Positions 18,348 to 27,700 of a stretch of DNA of 64,000 nt are shown piece by piece. The position numbers and the translations under genes are program-made. Position 1 is the stretch's first letter, and each line of letters opens with the position of its first letter. This stretch comes from Blastococcus sp. (GTDB lineage Bacteria; Actinomycetota; Actinomycetes; Mycobacteriales; Geodermatophilaceae): assembly GCA_025965795.1 (NCBI GenBank), contig JAOPWH010000256.1:54459-118458 (forward strand), read 5' to 3'. The notes beneath the pieces were generated by a model. That model had not been told where the DNA came from. It saw nothing but the letters and a program-made list of their open reading frames with translations, and made no database searches.

Positions 18348-19070
18348 TCACCCCGGAGGACGGACCGCCGCCCAGAACGCCTCGCGCACGCCGCCCGCTC
18401 CCCACGCGTTGGGCTCGATCACGTTGCAGAACCACAGGCCCCGCTGGGCCGGGCGCGCCTCGCGCCGCGCCGGATCGCCGGCCATGAGCCCGTGCCCGTG
18501 GAACCGCTCCGCGATCTCGGCCACGACGGCGCCGTGCCGCACCGCGGCGTCCCGGATCGCCTCGTTGAGCTCCCCGATCATCCGCACGCCGTCCGGCCAG
18601 GGCGGCAGTCCCAGGCGGCCGGCGTCCCCGGTTCCGTCGCTGGGGTCGTAGACAGTGCCGACGACCAGCCGATCGGAGGAGCCGACGAGGGCGGCGAGCT
18701 CGGGGAGCGCCCTGTCCAGCGCGGACCGCACGCGGGTGACCACGTCCGCCGCGGCCCGGGTGTCCCCGTACGCCCCCAGCAGGTCGTTCCCACCGATCGT
18801 GAGGGTGAGGAGGGTGGGTCGCACGGGGACCGCGGCCAGTCGGGGCAGCTGGACGTCCAGAAGCGTCCGGGAGGTCGCACCGTCGGTGGCCAGCAGGGCG
18901 AACCTCGCCTCCGGGTCGAGGGTGCGGATGTCGCGGCCCCGCCAGTCCGGGAAGTCCTCGTCCCGGTTGGCGAAGAGCAGACTCGCCCCACCGCGGCCCG
19001 GGCCGCCGGAGTAGTCGTCGATCGAGATGGAGTCGCCGAGCGCGACGTAGTGCGTCGGGGAGTGCGGCAC
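18348..19070 (-). CDS. SGNH/GDSL hydrolase family protein
   Basis: YVALGDSISIDDY block I, TIGGNDLLG block III; GTG start. Confidence 0.88.
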   Translation of the reverse strand: MPHSPTHYVALGDSISIDDYSGGPGRGGASLLFANRDEDFPDWRGRDIRTLDPEARFALLATDGATSRTLLDVQLPRLAAVPVRPTLLTLTIGGNDLLGAYGDTRAAADVVTRVRSALDRALPELAALVGSSDRLVVGTVYDPSDGTGDAGRLGLPPWPDGVRMIGELNEAIRDAAVRHGAVVAEIAERFHGHGLMAGDPARREARPAQRGLWFCNVIEPNAWGAGGVREAFWAAVRPPG

Positions 19071-19087
19071 GGGAGGCACCTCGGGAG

Positions 19088-19588
19088 TCAGTGGCTTCGG
19101 GCTCCGCGCCGCACTTCCAGGGTGGGAGGCACGAGCCGCTCCGCGAACACCCCGGTGGCAACCGAGTAGACGGCCTTGTGCGCGGTGTCCCACGCCTGTT
19201 CGCGCACCGGCCACGTGTGCGGCGGCGCGCCACACCCCGTGCTGTTCTCCATCGTCTGATCGAAGGACAGCCGCACCGCCGTGTGCGCCAGATGGGCGCG
19301 ACATCCCCGGAGGCCGACCGCCGCCCACACCCCGCGCAGGGCACCGAGCAGTGCACCGGTCCCCCAGTGCATGAGGTGGTTCCACAGCACCGGTCGATCG
19401 GCGTCCGCGGGCCGGCGGCCGAGCAGCGTCAGCAGCGTTCGGGCGGGGACGTAGGAGTCCGGCCGATGGCTGACCGCCTGCTCGAGCTTCTCCCCCGCCG
19501 TCATGACGGCGACGCCGAGGACCCCGGCCGCCGCCCCTCGTCCGGCCGCCCGGCAGATGGCCCGCGGCCGTCCTTCCGTGCTGTTCAT
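19088..19588 (-). CDS. Conserved-looking hypothetical protein, possibly membrane-associated
   Basis: Coherent 166-aa ORF with ATG; AAGVLGVAVMTAGEKLEQ and glycine-rich hydrophobic stretch; no named family recognised. Confidence 0.6.
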   Translation of the reverse strand: MNSTEGRPRAICRAAGRGAAAGVLGVAVMTAGEKLEQAVSHRPDSYVPARTLLTLLGRRPADADRPVLWNHLMHWGTGALLGALRGVWAAVGLRGCRAHLAHTAVRLSFDQTMENSTGCGAPPHTWPVREQAWDTAHKAVYSVATGVFAERLVPPTLEVRRGARSH

Positions 19589-19733
19589 GGTTCCCCCAGC
19601 CCTCGGCTCCCACCGGCTCCCCGCCGGCGGCGTTCCGCACGGCCTACCCGCGGGCGAGGAGCTGACGCGTGAGACCGGGTCCGCATGTCCGATGCTCGTT
19701 CGCCGGCGGCCCGAGGGGGGAAGGATCCCGGTC

Positions 19734-20768
19734 ATGGCAGCGGCTCGCCCGGCGGACGGCGTCGAGCGCGCCTCGCCCCGTCCGGAGGCCTCCGACGGCG
19801 AGGCGGCCTCGCCGCACCGGATCCCGCTGCGCGGCTGGGGATCGATCCTGCGTCGGGCGGGGCGCCACGTCCTCACCGACCGGCTGCAGGTCCTCAGCGC
19901 CGGGATCACGTTCTTCGCGGTGCTCTCGATCGCGCCGCTGCTGGTCACGGCGCTGTCGATCTACGGCGCCGTCAACACGCCACAGCAGGCCCTCCAGCAG
20001 CTGTCGAGCCTCACCGGGATGCTGCCGAGTGACCTCGAGCCGCTGGTGGCCGACCAGCTGACCACCATCACGGCCGCCTCGACCAAGGTGCACACGTTCC
20101 GCGGGCTCAGCAGTCTCGTCATCGCCCTGTGGACGGCGACCACGGCCGCGACCTATCTCCTCGACGCCCTGACGCTCGCCTATCACGAGACCGAGACCCG
20201 GAGCTTTCTGCGCCGCAGCGCCCTCGCCCTCGTGGTGGTGCTCGGCGGGGCCGTCCTGCTCGGTGCGGTGATCGCCGTCGCCGGCGTCGCGTCCCGGGCG
20301 CTGGAGGACGCGTCCGGAGCGGCGCGGGTCACCGCGCGGGTGCTCGCCTGGCCGGCCCTCGCGGCGGTCATGGCCCTGGCACTGGCCGGGCTGTACCGGT
20401 TCGCTCCCGACCGCAAGCAGGCCCGATGGCGCTGGATCAGCGGCGGAGCGGTACTGACCACCGCCCTGTGGCTCGCCACCTCGATCGGCCTGTTCGCCTA
20501 CGTGCAGACCCTGGGCAGCTACGAGTCGACCTACGGCTCGCTGGCCGGCGTGGCCATCAGCATGTTCTGGCTGTGGATCAGCGTGTTCCTCGTCATCGTC
20601 GGGGCCTCGGTGAACGCCGAGGCCGAACGGCAGACCGCACAGGACTCGACGATCGGACCCGAACAACCCATCGGGGAGCGAGGGGCCGTCGTCGCCGACA
20701 GCGCCCCGCCCTATCCGGACGGCGGCCCGCCGTCCGGCGATGAGTTCCGCGGCGCCGCGCGGTCATGA
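19734..20768 (+). CDS. YihY/virulence factor BrkB family membrane protein
   Basis: LQVLSAGITFFAVLSIAPLLVTALSIYG, LWLATSIGLFAYVQTLGSYESTYGSLAGVAISMFWLWISVFLVIVGASVNAE. Confidence 0.93.
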   Translation: MAAARPADGVERASPRPEASDGEAASPHRIPLRGWGSILRRAGRHVLTDRLQVLSAGITFFAVLSIAPLLVTALSIYGAVNTPQQALQQLSSLTGMLPSDLEPLVADQLTTITAASTKVHTFRGLSSLVIALWTATTAATYLLDALTLAYHETETRSFLRRSALALVVVLGGAVLLGAVIAVAGVASRALEDASGAARVTARVLAWPALAAVMALALAGLYRFAPDRKQARWRWISGGAVLTTALWLATSIGLFAYVQTLGSYESTYGSLAGVAISMFWLWISVFLVIVGASVNAEAERQTAQDSTIGPEQPIGERGAVVADSAPPYPDGGPPSGDEFRGAARS

Positions 20769-20808
20769 CCGACAGGACGCATCGGCACCACCGACCGGAA
20801 GCAGGACC

Positions 20809-21588
20809 GTGGAGACAGTTGTCAGCACAGACGGCACCACCATCGCCGTGCAGCAGACGGGCACGGGCCCGGTCCTGGTCCTGGCGGTCGGGGCGTTCTG
20901 CGACCGGTCCACGACCGCGCCGCTCGCCGCGTTGCTGTCAGGCTCCTTCACGGTCGTCGAGTACGACCGGCGGGGACGCGGCTCGAGCGGCGACAGCGAC
21001 GACTACTCGGTCCAGCACGAGGTCGACGACCTCGCGGCTGTGATCGCGGCGACCGGAGGGACGGCCCTCGTCTACGGGCACTCCTCCGGCGCGGCCCTGG
21101 CGCTGGAGGCGGCCGCGCGGGGCGTACCGATCACGGGACTGGCGGTCTACGAGCCGCCGTACACGGCGGACGACGAGGGCAACGGACGGTCCGACACCTT
21201 GCTGGAGCAGATTCGCGCGCGGATCGACGCCGGGGACCGGGACGGCGCCGCCGCACTCTTCCTGGAGAACGTGGGCGTCCCACCCCAGGTGGTCACGATG
21301 ATGCAGCAGGGTCCGGGCTGGGCGCACATGCGCGAGCTGGCGCCTCCGCTGGTCTACGACCTGACCCTCTGCAACGGCGGAGAGGTGCCGAGCGAGCGCC
21401 TGGCCCGGATCGCGGTCCCGACCCTCGCCCTCTCCGGGGGCGACAGCCCCGCGTGGGCAGGACGGGCCGGGGCGGCCGTGGCCGCCGCCGTCCCCGGGGC
21501 CCGACACCTGGTGGCGGACGGCCAGACCCACGCGGTGGCGCACGAGGTGATCGCCCCCTTGCTCGCCGACCATTTCCTGCCGTCCTAG
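20809..21588 (+). CDS. Alpha/beta hydrolase
   Basis: VEYDRRGRGSSGDS, VYGHSSGAALALEAA nucleophile elbow (GHSSG), DGQTHAV. Confidence 0.88.
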   Translation: METVVSTDGTTIAVQQTGTGPVLVLAVGAFCDRSTTAPLAALLSGSFTVVEYDRRGRGSSGDSDDYSVQHEVDDLAAVIAATGGTALVYGHSSGAALALEAAARGVPITGLAVYEPPYTADDEGNGRSDTLLEQIRARIDAGDRDGAAALFLENVGVPPQVVTMMQQGPGWAHMRELAPPLVYDLTLCNGGEVPSERLARIAVPTLALSGGDSPAWAGRAGAAVAAAVPGARHLVADGQTHAVAHEVIAPLLADHFLPS

Positions 21589-21765
21589 GGCCCCGCGTCC
21601 GCTCGCGGCGACGAGCAGAACGCTGCGGCACCGATCGTCTGCGTGACCGGCTCGCGACGCGCACTCGATTTCCCGGGCATGTCCGACCGCTCGGTTTGTA
21701 CCGGACCGGAGGCCTACCTAGCCTTCCCCGGGTCCGGACGGCTCGCTCAGTCACCTCTTCGGTGA

Positions 21766-21935
21766 CGTCCGCCCGGACGCCGCCGAACCACCCGCCGGCC
21801 AGGATTCGCCGGCACCTGGACCGGGGACCCAGAGCACTCCCGGGGTGAAGCGGACGACGGCAGATCGGGCCGCCGGCCGCCGGGCGACTTCCCTCCCGAA
21901 CCCGTCAGCTAACTCGGTAGGCGGCCGTGGAAGAA
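21766..21935 (+). promoter_or_regulatory. Cyclic di-AMP riboswitch (ydaO/yuaA class) in the leader of the NlpC/P60 gene
   Basis: Conserved blocks in order: ccGCCGAAcc, cCAGGATTCGCCgGCAcCTGGACCGGGGACCCAGAGCaCTcccGGGGTGAAgCGG, GGGCGACTTCCCtCCCGAACCCGTCAGCTAACTCGGTAGGCGgccGTGGAAG; ends about 18 nt before the start codon. Confidence 0.9.
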
Positions 21936-21952
21936 AGGACGGCCCGCCGAAC

Positions 21953-23062
21953 ATGGCGCGTTCGCTCACCCCTGCCCGCACAGCGCACCGCGCGGTCGTC
22001 GCCCTCGCCCTCACCTGCGGGCTGGCCGCGGTTCCGTTCCCCGCCGCCGCGGAACCCGCGCCGGCCACCTCGCGGGAGGCGGCGGCTCTCATCGCCGACC
22101 GCGCGCACGAACTCGAGGTCCTGACCGAGCGGTTCAACACCACCCGTGAGGAGCTCGCCGCCACCCGGAGGGCGGCTGCCTCAGCCGCCGAGGAGCTCTC
22201 CGCTGCCCGCACCGCGCTGTCGCAGGCCCGCGACCGGGTGCGGACGGTCGCCCGCAGCGCGTGGACGGGAAACCGTCTCGGCCCCCTGCAGGCGATGCTG
22301 ACCAGCGGTTCCCGGGCCGAGATGCTCGACCGGCTCGGCACGTTGCAGACGATCGCGGAGCACAACGACGCCGTCCTGGGCACCGCGGAAGAGGCCACCG
22401 CCGACGCGGACCGGGCGCAGGAGGCGGCCCAAGGGGTCGCGCGCGACGCGCAGGCCCAGGTCGACCGCGTGGCGGTCCAGCAGAAGGACCTCGACGCGCA
22501 GATCGCGGTGTACCAGGCTGAGTACGACCGGCTGACCGCACGGGAGGCGCGGGCCTCGCGGGCGGCTGCCGAGCGCCGCGCAGCGCAGCGACCCACTGCC
22601 CAGCAGACCCCGACGGCGCCGATGGCCGGCGGGTCCACGTCCCCGGCCCCGGCGGCATCGGCGCCCGCCACCCCCGTTCCCCCACCGGCACCGGTGAGCG
22701 GCGGAAGCGGCGCGGCCCAGATCGCGGTGTCCACGGCCATGGCACAGCTCGGTGACCCCTACGTGTGGGGCGCCGCCGGACCGGACGCGTTCGACTGCTC
22801 CGGTCTCGTCCAGTACTCCTATGCCGCCGCCGGGATCTCCCTGCCGCACTCCAGCTCGATGCAGTCGACGATGGGCACTCCGGTGTCCCGATCGGCCCTG
22901 CAGCCGGGTGACCTGGTGTTCTTCTACAGCCCGGTCAGCCACGTCGGGATCTACATCGGCAACGGCCAGATGGTGCACGCCTCGACGTCCGGCTCCCCGG
23001 TCAAGACCGCCTCGATCGACGACATGGGCAGCTACAACAGCGCCCGCCGCATCGCCGGCTGA
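21953..23062 (+). CDS. NlpC/P60 (C40) cell-wall endopeptidase, secreted
   Basis: Signal peptide, coiled-coil region, Pro/Ala-rich linker, NlpC/P60 core (GDPYVWGAAGPDAFDCSGLVQYSYAAAGISLPHSS, VSHVGIYIGNGQMVHAS). Confidence 0.95.
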   Translation: MARSLTPARTAHRAVVALALTCGLAAVPFPAAAEPAPATSREAAALIADRAHELEVLTERFNTTREELAATRRAAASAAEELSAARTALSQARDRVRTVARSAWTGNRLGPLQAMLTSGSRAEMLDRLGTLQTIAEHNDAVLGTAEEATADADRAQEAAQGVARDAQAQVDRVAVQQKDLDAQIAVYQAEYDRLTAREARASRAAAERRAAQRPTAQQTPTAPMAGGSTSPAPAASAPATPVPPPAPVSGGSGAAQIAVSTAMAQLGDPYVWGAAGPDAFDCSGLVQYSYAAAGISLPHSSSMQSTMGTPVSRSALQPGDLVFFYSPVSHVGIYIGNGQMVHASTSGSPVKTASIDDMGSYNSARRIAG

Positions 23063-23247
23063 CGCCCGGCGGGTCCGGGAGGCCCGCCCCGACGGCGAAC
23101 GGCCATCTGTACCCGGCGCAGCAGGACCGGCACGCGACACGCCCGAAAATATCTCGTACGCCTCAGATCGTGTAGAACGGGTAACGGCGAATCAGCGGAA
23201 CGTGACCGCTGCCAGCGGGGGGCTAGTCGACTGGCAAGGGAGACCAC

Positions 23248-24501
23248 GTGCTTTCCGAACGATCCCGCCCTGTGATCGAGGCCACGCTTCCGGTCGTCGC
23301 GGAGAACATCGAAGAGATCGCGACCCGCTTCTACACGCACCTGTTCGACGCACACCCCGAACTGCTCGACGGGGTGTTCAACCGCGGCAACCAGGCCGAG
23401 CGGACGCAGCAGATGGCGCTCGCCGGCTCGATCGCGGTGTTCGCCGGCGCGCTGGTCAAGGTGCCGGAGCAGCTGCCCGAGCACCTCCTGCTGCGGATCG
23501 CCCACAAGCACGCTTCCCTCGGCATCACGCCGGCGCAGTACGACGTCGTCCACGACAACCTCTTCTGGGCGATCGTCGACGTCCTCGGCAGCGCGGTCAC
23601 GCCCGAGGTGGCCGCCGCCTGGGACGAGGTGTACTGGCTGATGGCCTACGCGTTGATCAATGCCGAGCGTGGCCTCTACAGCGCCCGTGGGGTGCGGCCG
23701 GAGACGGTGTGGCGCGAGTGGGAGGTCGCGGAGAAGATCACCGAGACCGAGGACGTCGTGACGTTCCGGCTGCGGCGGACCGACGACCGGCTGGTGAAGT
23801 CCTCGCTTCCGGGCCAGTACGTGACCGTCCAGGTGCCGATGCCCGACGGGGTCCGCCAGCCCCGGCAGTACAGCCTCACGAAGGCCGATGACGGCGTGCA
23901 CCGCCAGTTCTCGGTCAAGCGGGTGCGGGGCCAGGGCGCGCCGGACGGGGAGGTCTCCAACCTGCTCTGCGACACCGTGGGGGTCGGTGACCGGCTGACC
24001 CTGTCGGTCCCCTTCGGAGACGTCGTCCTGGACGACTCCGGCCGCCCGGTGGTGTTCGTGAGCGCGGGCATCGGGATCACCCCGATGGCGGGCATGCTCT
24101 CGCACCTGACGGCGGCCGGCTCGCACCTGCCGATCACCCTGCTGCACGCCGACGTCGACGAGTCCGCCTTCGCCCTGCGTTCCCAGGTCCTCGACGACCT
24201 CCGCTCGCTGCCCGGTGCCACGGCGCACGTCTGGTACGAGCGCGGCGCCCACAGCACGCTGCCCGTGACCGTGCACCCCGGCGCGATGAACCTCGAGGAC
24301 GTGAAGCTGCCCTCCGACGCCGTGTACTACCTCTGCGGTCCGCTGCCGTTCATGCAGAAGGTCCGCAGCGCGCTCATCGAGGCCGACGTGCCCGCCCGCG
24401 ACATCCAGTACGAGGTGTTCGGACCCGACCTGTGGCAGGCCGACCTCGCGACCGAGGACACCCCCGGCGCCACCGAGCGGAGCGGTCGCCACAGCGCCTG
24501 A
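23248..24501 (+). CDS. hmp: Flavohemoprotein / nitric oxide dioxygenase
   Basis: Globin domain (FYTHLFDAHPELLDGVFNRGNQAERTQQ, HKHASLGI) + FAD (RQYSLTKA) + NAD (SAGIGITPMAGML, YLCGPLPFM). Confidence 0.93.
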   Translation: MLSERSRPVIEATLPVVAENIEEIATRFYTHLFDAHPELLDGVFNRGNQAERTQQMALAGSIAVFAGALVKVPEQLPEHLLLRIAHKHASLGITPAQYDVVHDNLFWAIVDVLGSAVTPEVAAAWDEVYWLMAYALINAERGLYSARGVRPETVWREWEVAEKITETEDVVTFRLRRTDDRLVKSSLPGQYVTVQVPMPDGVRQPRQYSLTKADDGVHRQFSVKRVRGQGAPDGEVSNLLCDTVGVGDRLTLSVPFGDVVLDDSGRPVVFVSAGIGITPMAGMLSHLTAAGSHLPITLLHADVDESAFALRSQVLDDLRSLPGATAHVWYERGAHSTLPVTVHPGAMNLEDVKLPSDAVYYLCGPLPFMQKVRSALIEADVPARDIQYEVFGPDLWQADLATEDTPGATERSGRHSA

Positions 24502-24584
24502 CGTCCGGTCCACCCATCAGGCGTCCGCCGCCGCCGCGCCGAGAGGCCGGTGGCCCGGACCCCCCTCGCCCCGAGGAGGCGCGC

Positions 24585-25724
24585 ATGGACATACCCGCGA
24601 TGCGGGCGAACTTCGCCAAGGCCGGTGCGACCGGCGACGAGGCCCCGCTCTACTTCTATTCCCACCTGTTCCTGAGCCATCCCGAGACACGGGCGATGTT
24701 CCCCGTGTCGATGGCCCATCAGCGCGATCGCCTGTTCGCCGCGCTGGGCGATGTCGTGGCCCGCGTGGACGACCTCGGGTCCCTCGTACCGATCCTGCAG
24801 CAGCTGGGCCGGGACCACCGCAAGTTCGGCACCCTCGCGGCGCACTACCCGGCGGTGGGGGCAAGCCTGCTCGCGACGCTGGAGCACTTCGACGACGAGT
24901 GGACTCCGGAGCTCGCGAAGAGCTGGTCGGAGGCCTACGACGTCGTCGCCAGCGTGATGATCCAGGCCGCCGAGGACGCGACGGAGCAGCCCGCCTGGTG
25001 GGAGGCGGACGTGCTCGCGCACGACCGCCGGGGCATCGACGTCGCCGTGCTGCAGGTGCGGCCGCGCACCCGCTACGACTACCTCCCCGGGCAGTCGGTG
25101 TCGCTCGAGACCGACGTCCGGCCACGCCTCTGGCGGTACTACTCCCCCGCCAACGCGCCCCGGACCGACGGTCTCCTGGAGATCCACGTGAAGGCCCGGG
25201 ACGGCGGTCCCGTCAGCTCCGCCCTGGTCCGCCGGGTCGGGGTCGGCGACGTCCTGCGCCTCGGGCCGCCGATCGGCCACCTGGCCCTCCGGCAGGACTC
25301 CGACCGGGATCTGCTGCTCGTGGCAGGCGGTATGGGCCTGGCACCCATGAAGGCGATCATCGACCAGGTCGCCCGCGCGGGGCCGGCCCGGCGGGTCGAC
25401 CTGTACGTCGGGTTCCGGACCGAGGAGCAGATCTACGACCGCGCCGACCTCCGCCGGCTCACGGACGAGAACCCGTGGCTGACGGTGACCTTCGCGGTCT
25501 CCGAGGACAAGATTTCGTCCCTCGAGCAGGGGGAGGTCGGCGACGTGGTCCTGCGCCACGGCCCCTGGCTGAGCCGGGAGGTGTGCGTCGCCGGACCGGC
25601 GGCGATGGTGGAGGACACCGTCTCCCGGCTCCGGCAGCACGGCGTTCCGGATTCCCGGATTTCCAGCGAGGTCTTCGCCCCCAGCCGACCGGGGCCCAGT
25701 GTTGACGGAGAGGTGACCGAGTGA
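24585..25724 (+). CDS. Second globin-FAD-NAD flavohemoglobin-like oxidoreductase (possibly type II)
   Basis: YFYSHLFLSHPETRAMFP, LGRDHRKFG, LWRYYSPAN (FAD), LVAGGMGLAPMKAI (NAD), VCVAGPAAMVEDTV. Confidence 0.88.
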   Translation: MDIPAMRANFAKAGATGDEAPLYFYSHLFLSHPETRAMFPVSMAHQRDRLFAALGDVVARVDDLGSLVPILQQLGRDHRKFGTLAAHYPAVGASLLATLEHFDDEWTPELAKSWSEAYDVVASVMIQAAEDATEQPAWWEADVLAHDRRGIDVAVLQVRPRTRYDYLPGQSVSLETDVRPRLWRYYSPANAPRTDGLLEIHVKARDGGPVSSALVRRVGVGDVLRLGPPIGHLALRQDSDRDLLLVAGGMGLAPMKAIIDQVARAGPARRVDLYVGFRTEEQIYDRADLRRLTDENPWLTVTFAVSEDKISSLEQGEVGDVVLRHGPWLSREVCVAGPAAMVEDTVSRLRQHGVPDSRISSEVFAPSRPGPSVDGEVTE

Positions 25725-26488
25725 CCAGCGGACAGAACGAGACCGAGACCAACGAGCGGCGGCCCACGCCGGCGGACCTGCAGAGTGTGCGGTTCACGCG
25801 CGCCACCATGATGAAGCCCGGCTACGTCGACACCGAGGTGGACCGGGTGATGAACCGGATGGCCGAGGAGCTGGGCCGGCTGTACGCCGAGAAGGCGGCG
25901 CTGCGCGACCAGGTGCGGGCCCTCCAGGCTCAGGTGGACGGCACGGTCGTGCCGGAACCGCCCAGCGAGCAGGCCGTGCGCATCCTCGCCAGCGCCCAGC
26001 TGACCGCGGACAACTACGTCGCCGAGGCGGAGGAGTTCAGCCGGCAGGTGACCAGCGAGGCCCGCGCCGAGTACGAGCAGCGGGTCCGTGAGGCGCGGGA
26101 GAACGCCGGCGGGATCCTGCAGGCGGCCCAGGAGGCCGCGGCGAAGCTCGCCGAGGGGCGCCCGGTGGCCGCCGACCCCGGCACCCGGAACGTCCAGGAG
26201 CTCGAGGAGCAGGTCGCCTACCTCAAGGCGTTCGGCCAGGCCTGCCGCGTCCAGTTGAAGGCCTACCTGGAGGCGCTGCTCAGCGACGTCGAGGCCGAGT
26301 GGGGGCACGCCGACCCCGTCGCCCTGCCGCCCGCCGCCCCTCGGCCGCCGGCGCAGCGCTCTCGCCGCGACGAGGAGCCGGCGCCCCCGTCGACGACGTT
26401 CGAGTCCAACACCGTCGCGGACCCGCCGCCCGCCGACTCGACCGCCAACGGCATCGCGGTCAGGGCGGGTTCAGCCTCCTCCTCCTGA
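25721..26488 (+). CDS. DivIVA domain-containing coiled-coil protein
   Basis: VRFTRATMMKPGYVDTEVDRVMNRMAEELGRLYAEKAALRDQVRALQ plus coiled coil; GTGA overlap with the upstream flavohemoglobin stop. Confidence 0.82.
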   Translation: MTSGQNETETNERRPTPADLQSVRFTRATMMKPGYVDTEVDRVMNRMAEELGRLYAEKAALRDQVRALQAQVDGTVVPEPPSEQAVRILASAQLTADNYVAEAEEFSRQVTSEARAEYEQRVREARENAGGILQAAQEAAAKLAEGRPVAADPGTRNVQELEEQVAYLKAFGQACRVQLKAYLEALLSDVEAEWGHADPVALPPAAPRPPAQRSRRDEEPAPPSTTFESNTVADPPPADSTANGIAVRAGSASSS

Positions 26489-26497
26489 GGAGCGGCG

Positions 26498-26528
26498 GAG
26501 CCCACGGCCGGCCGACGGCCGTGGGCTC
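26498..26528 (+). terminator. Strong intrinsic-type hairpin after the DivIVA-like gene
   Basis: Perfect 13-bp stem gagcccacggccg-gccga-cggccgtgggctc; no U-tract. Confidence 0.65.
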
Positions 26529-26551
26529 CCTCGCTCCGGGAGGATGGGACC

Positions 26552-26938
26552 GTGGTCTCCGGACGCTGCCCGTGTGGAACGGGCCTGCCCCTCGCCGAGT
26601 GCTGCGGCCGGCTGCACGACGGAACGGCCACAGCGAGCACCGCGGAGCAGCTGATGCGCTCGCGCTACAGCGCCTTCGCCCTCGGCGATCCGACGTACCT
26701 GATGGCGACCTGGCACTCCGCCACCCGGCCGCGGGTCCTCGACCTCGAGGGCGAGGTGCGCTGGACCGGCCTGGACGTGCTGGCCACCATCGGCGGCTCC
26801 CCGCTCGACGGGGAGGGAACCGTCGAGTTCCGCGCCCACTACGTCGTCGCCGGCCGGACCGGCGCGCACCACGAGCACAGCCGGTTCGCCCGCGAGGACG
26901 GCCGGTGGCGCTACGTCGACGGGGTCTCGCCGGCCTGA
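26552..26938 (+). CDS. YchJ family protein (SEC-C motif)
   Basis: CPCGTGLPLAECCGRLHDG, AEQLMRSRYSAFALGDPTYLMATWH, FRAHYVV. Confidence 0.9.
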   Translation: MVSGRCPCGTGLPLAECCGRLHDGTATASTAEQLMRSRYSAFALGDPTYLMATWHSATRPRVLDLEGEVRWTGLDVLATIGGSPLDGEGTVEFRAHYVVAGRTGAHHEHSRFAREDGRWRYVDGVSPA

Positions 26939-27444
26939 GCCCAGCCCCCGCGCACCTCTGCGTAGAGGCGACCCAGGTCGGGGAGCTGGTAGTGGGCGTT
27001 CAGGCCGCTCGGGTTCGGCAGCACCCAGGCCTCCGCGCCGGCGAGTCCGGCCGGCTGCCGTCCGATGCCGTCGCCCGCGCGCCCGAAGGCCGTCCGCCAG
27101 GCGGTGACGCCGAGCACCGCGACCACCCGCGGCCGGTACCGCCGGACGAGCGCGGCCAGGGCGGCCGCGCCCGCGCGGAACTCGTCGGGCCGCAGTTCGG
27201 CCGCAGTCCTCGTGGGGCGGTCGACCAGATTGGTCACCCCGAGCCCGTACCGGAGGAGTTCGCGGTCCTCCTCCGGGGTGAGCCGGCGGGGAGTCAGACC
27301 CGCCAGGTGCAGGGCCGGCCAGAACCGGTTGCCCGGTCGGGCGAAGTGGTGCCCGCGGGCGGCGGACAACAGCGACGGATTGATGCCGCAGAAGAGGACA
27401 TCGATCCCGGGAGCGACGACGTCGGGCAAGGGCTTGTCCGGCAT
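26911..27444 (-). CDS. mug: G/U mismatch-specific DNA glycosylase
   Basis: DVLFCGINPSLLSAARGHHFARPGNRFWPALHLAGLTPRRL, GLGVTNLVDRPTR, VLPNPSGLNAHYQLP. Confidence 0.93.
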   Translation of the reverse strand: MPDKPLPDVVAPGIDVLFCGINPSLLSAARGHHFARPGNRFWPALHLAGLTPRRLTPEEDRELLRYGLGVTNLVDRPTRTAAELRPDEFRAGAAALAALVRRYRPRVVAVLGVTAWRTAFGRAGDGIGRQPAGLAGAEAWVLPNPSGLNAHYQLPDLGRLYAEVRGGWAQAGETPST

Positions 27445-27700
27445 GCGCCCGGCCCCCTCCCCCGTCGGCGTCTCGCGATCCTGCCCGGCACTCCAAGGGT
27501 GGTCCTCCGGAGGGGTGACGGCCCGGACCGCCCCGGATGGCGCCAGGTCGGGATTGCGCGCGGATCCGGGCCGGAATCGTGGCGAACGCCACGGACCTGA
27601 GATACCTCACAGCCGTCGAGCTGCACGTTCCGGCCTCTCCCGGCCGACGATCGAAGGACCAGCGCCTCCGGCGCATCGATCGAAGCCAGAGAGGCAGCAC

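Noticed and set aside
22600-22700. Pro/Ala/Thr-rich tandem repeat in the NlpC/P60 gene as a mobile or CRISPR-like repeat
   Set aside because: Ordinary low-complexity linker between coiled coil and catalytic domain.
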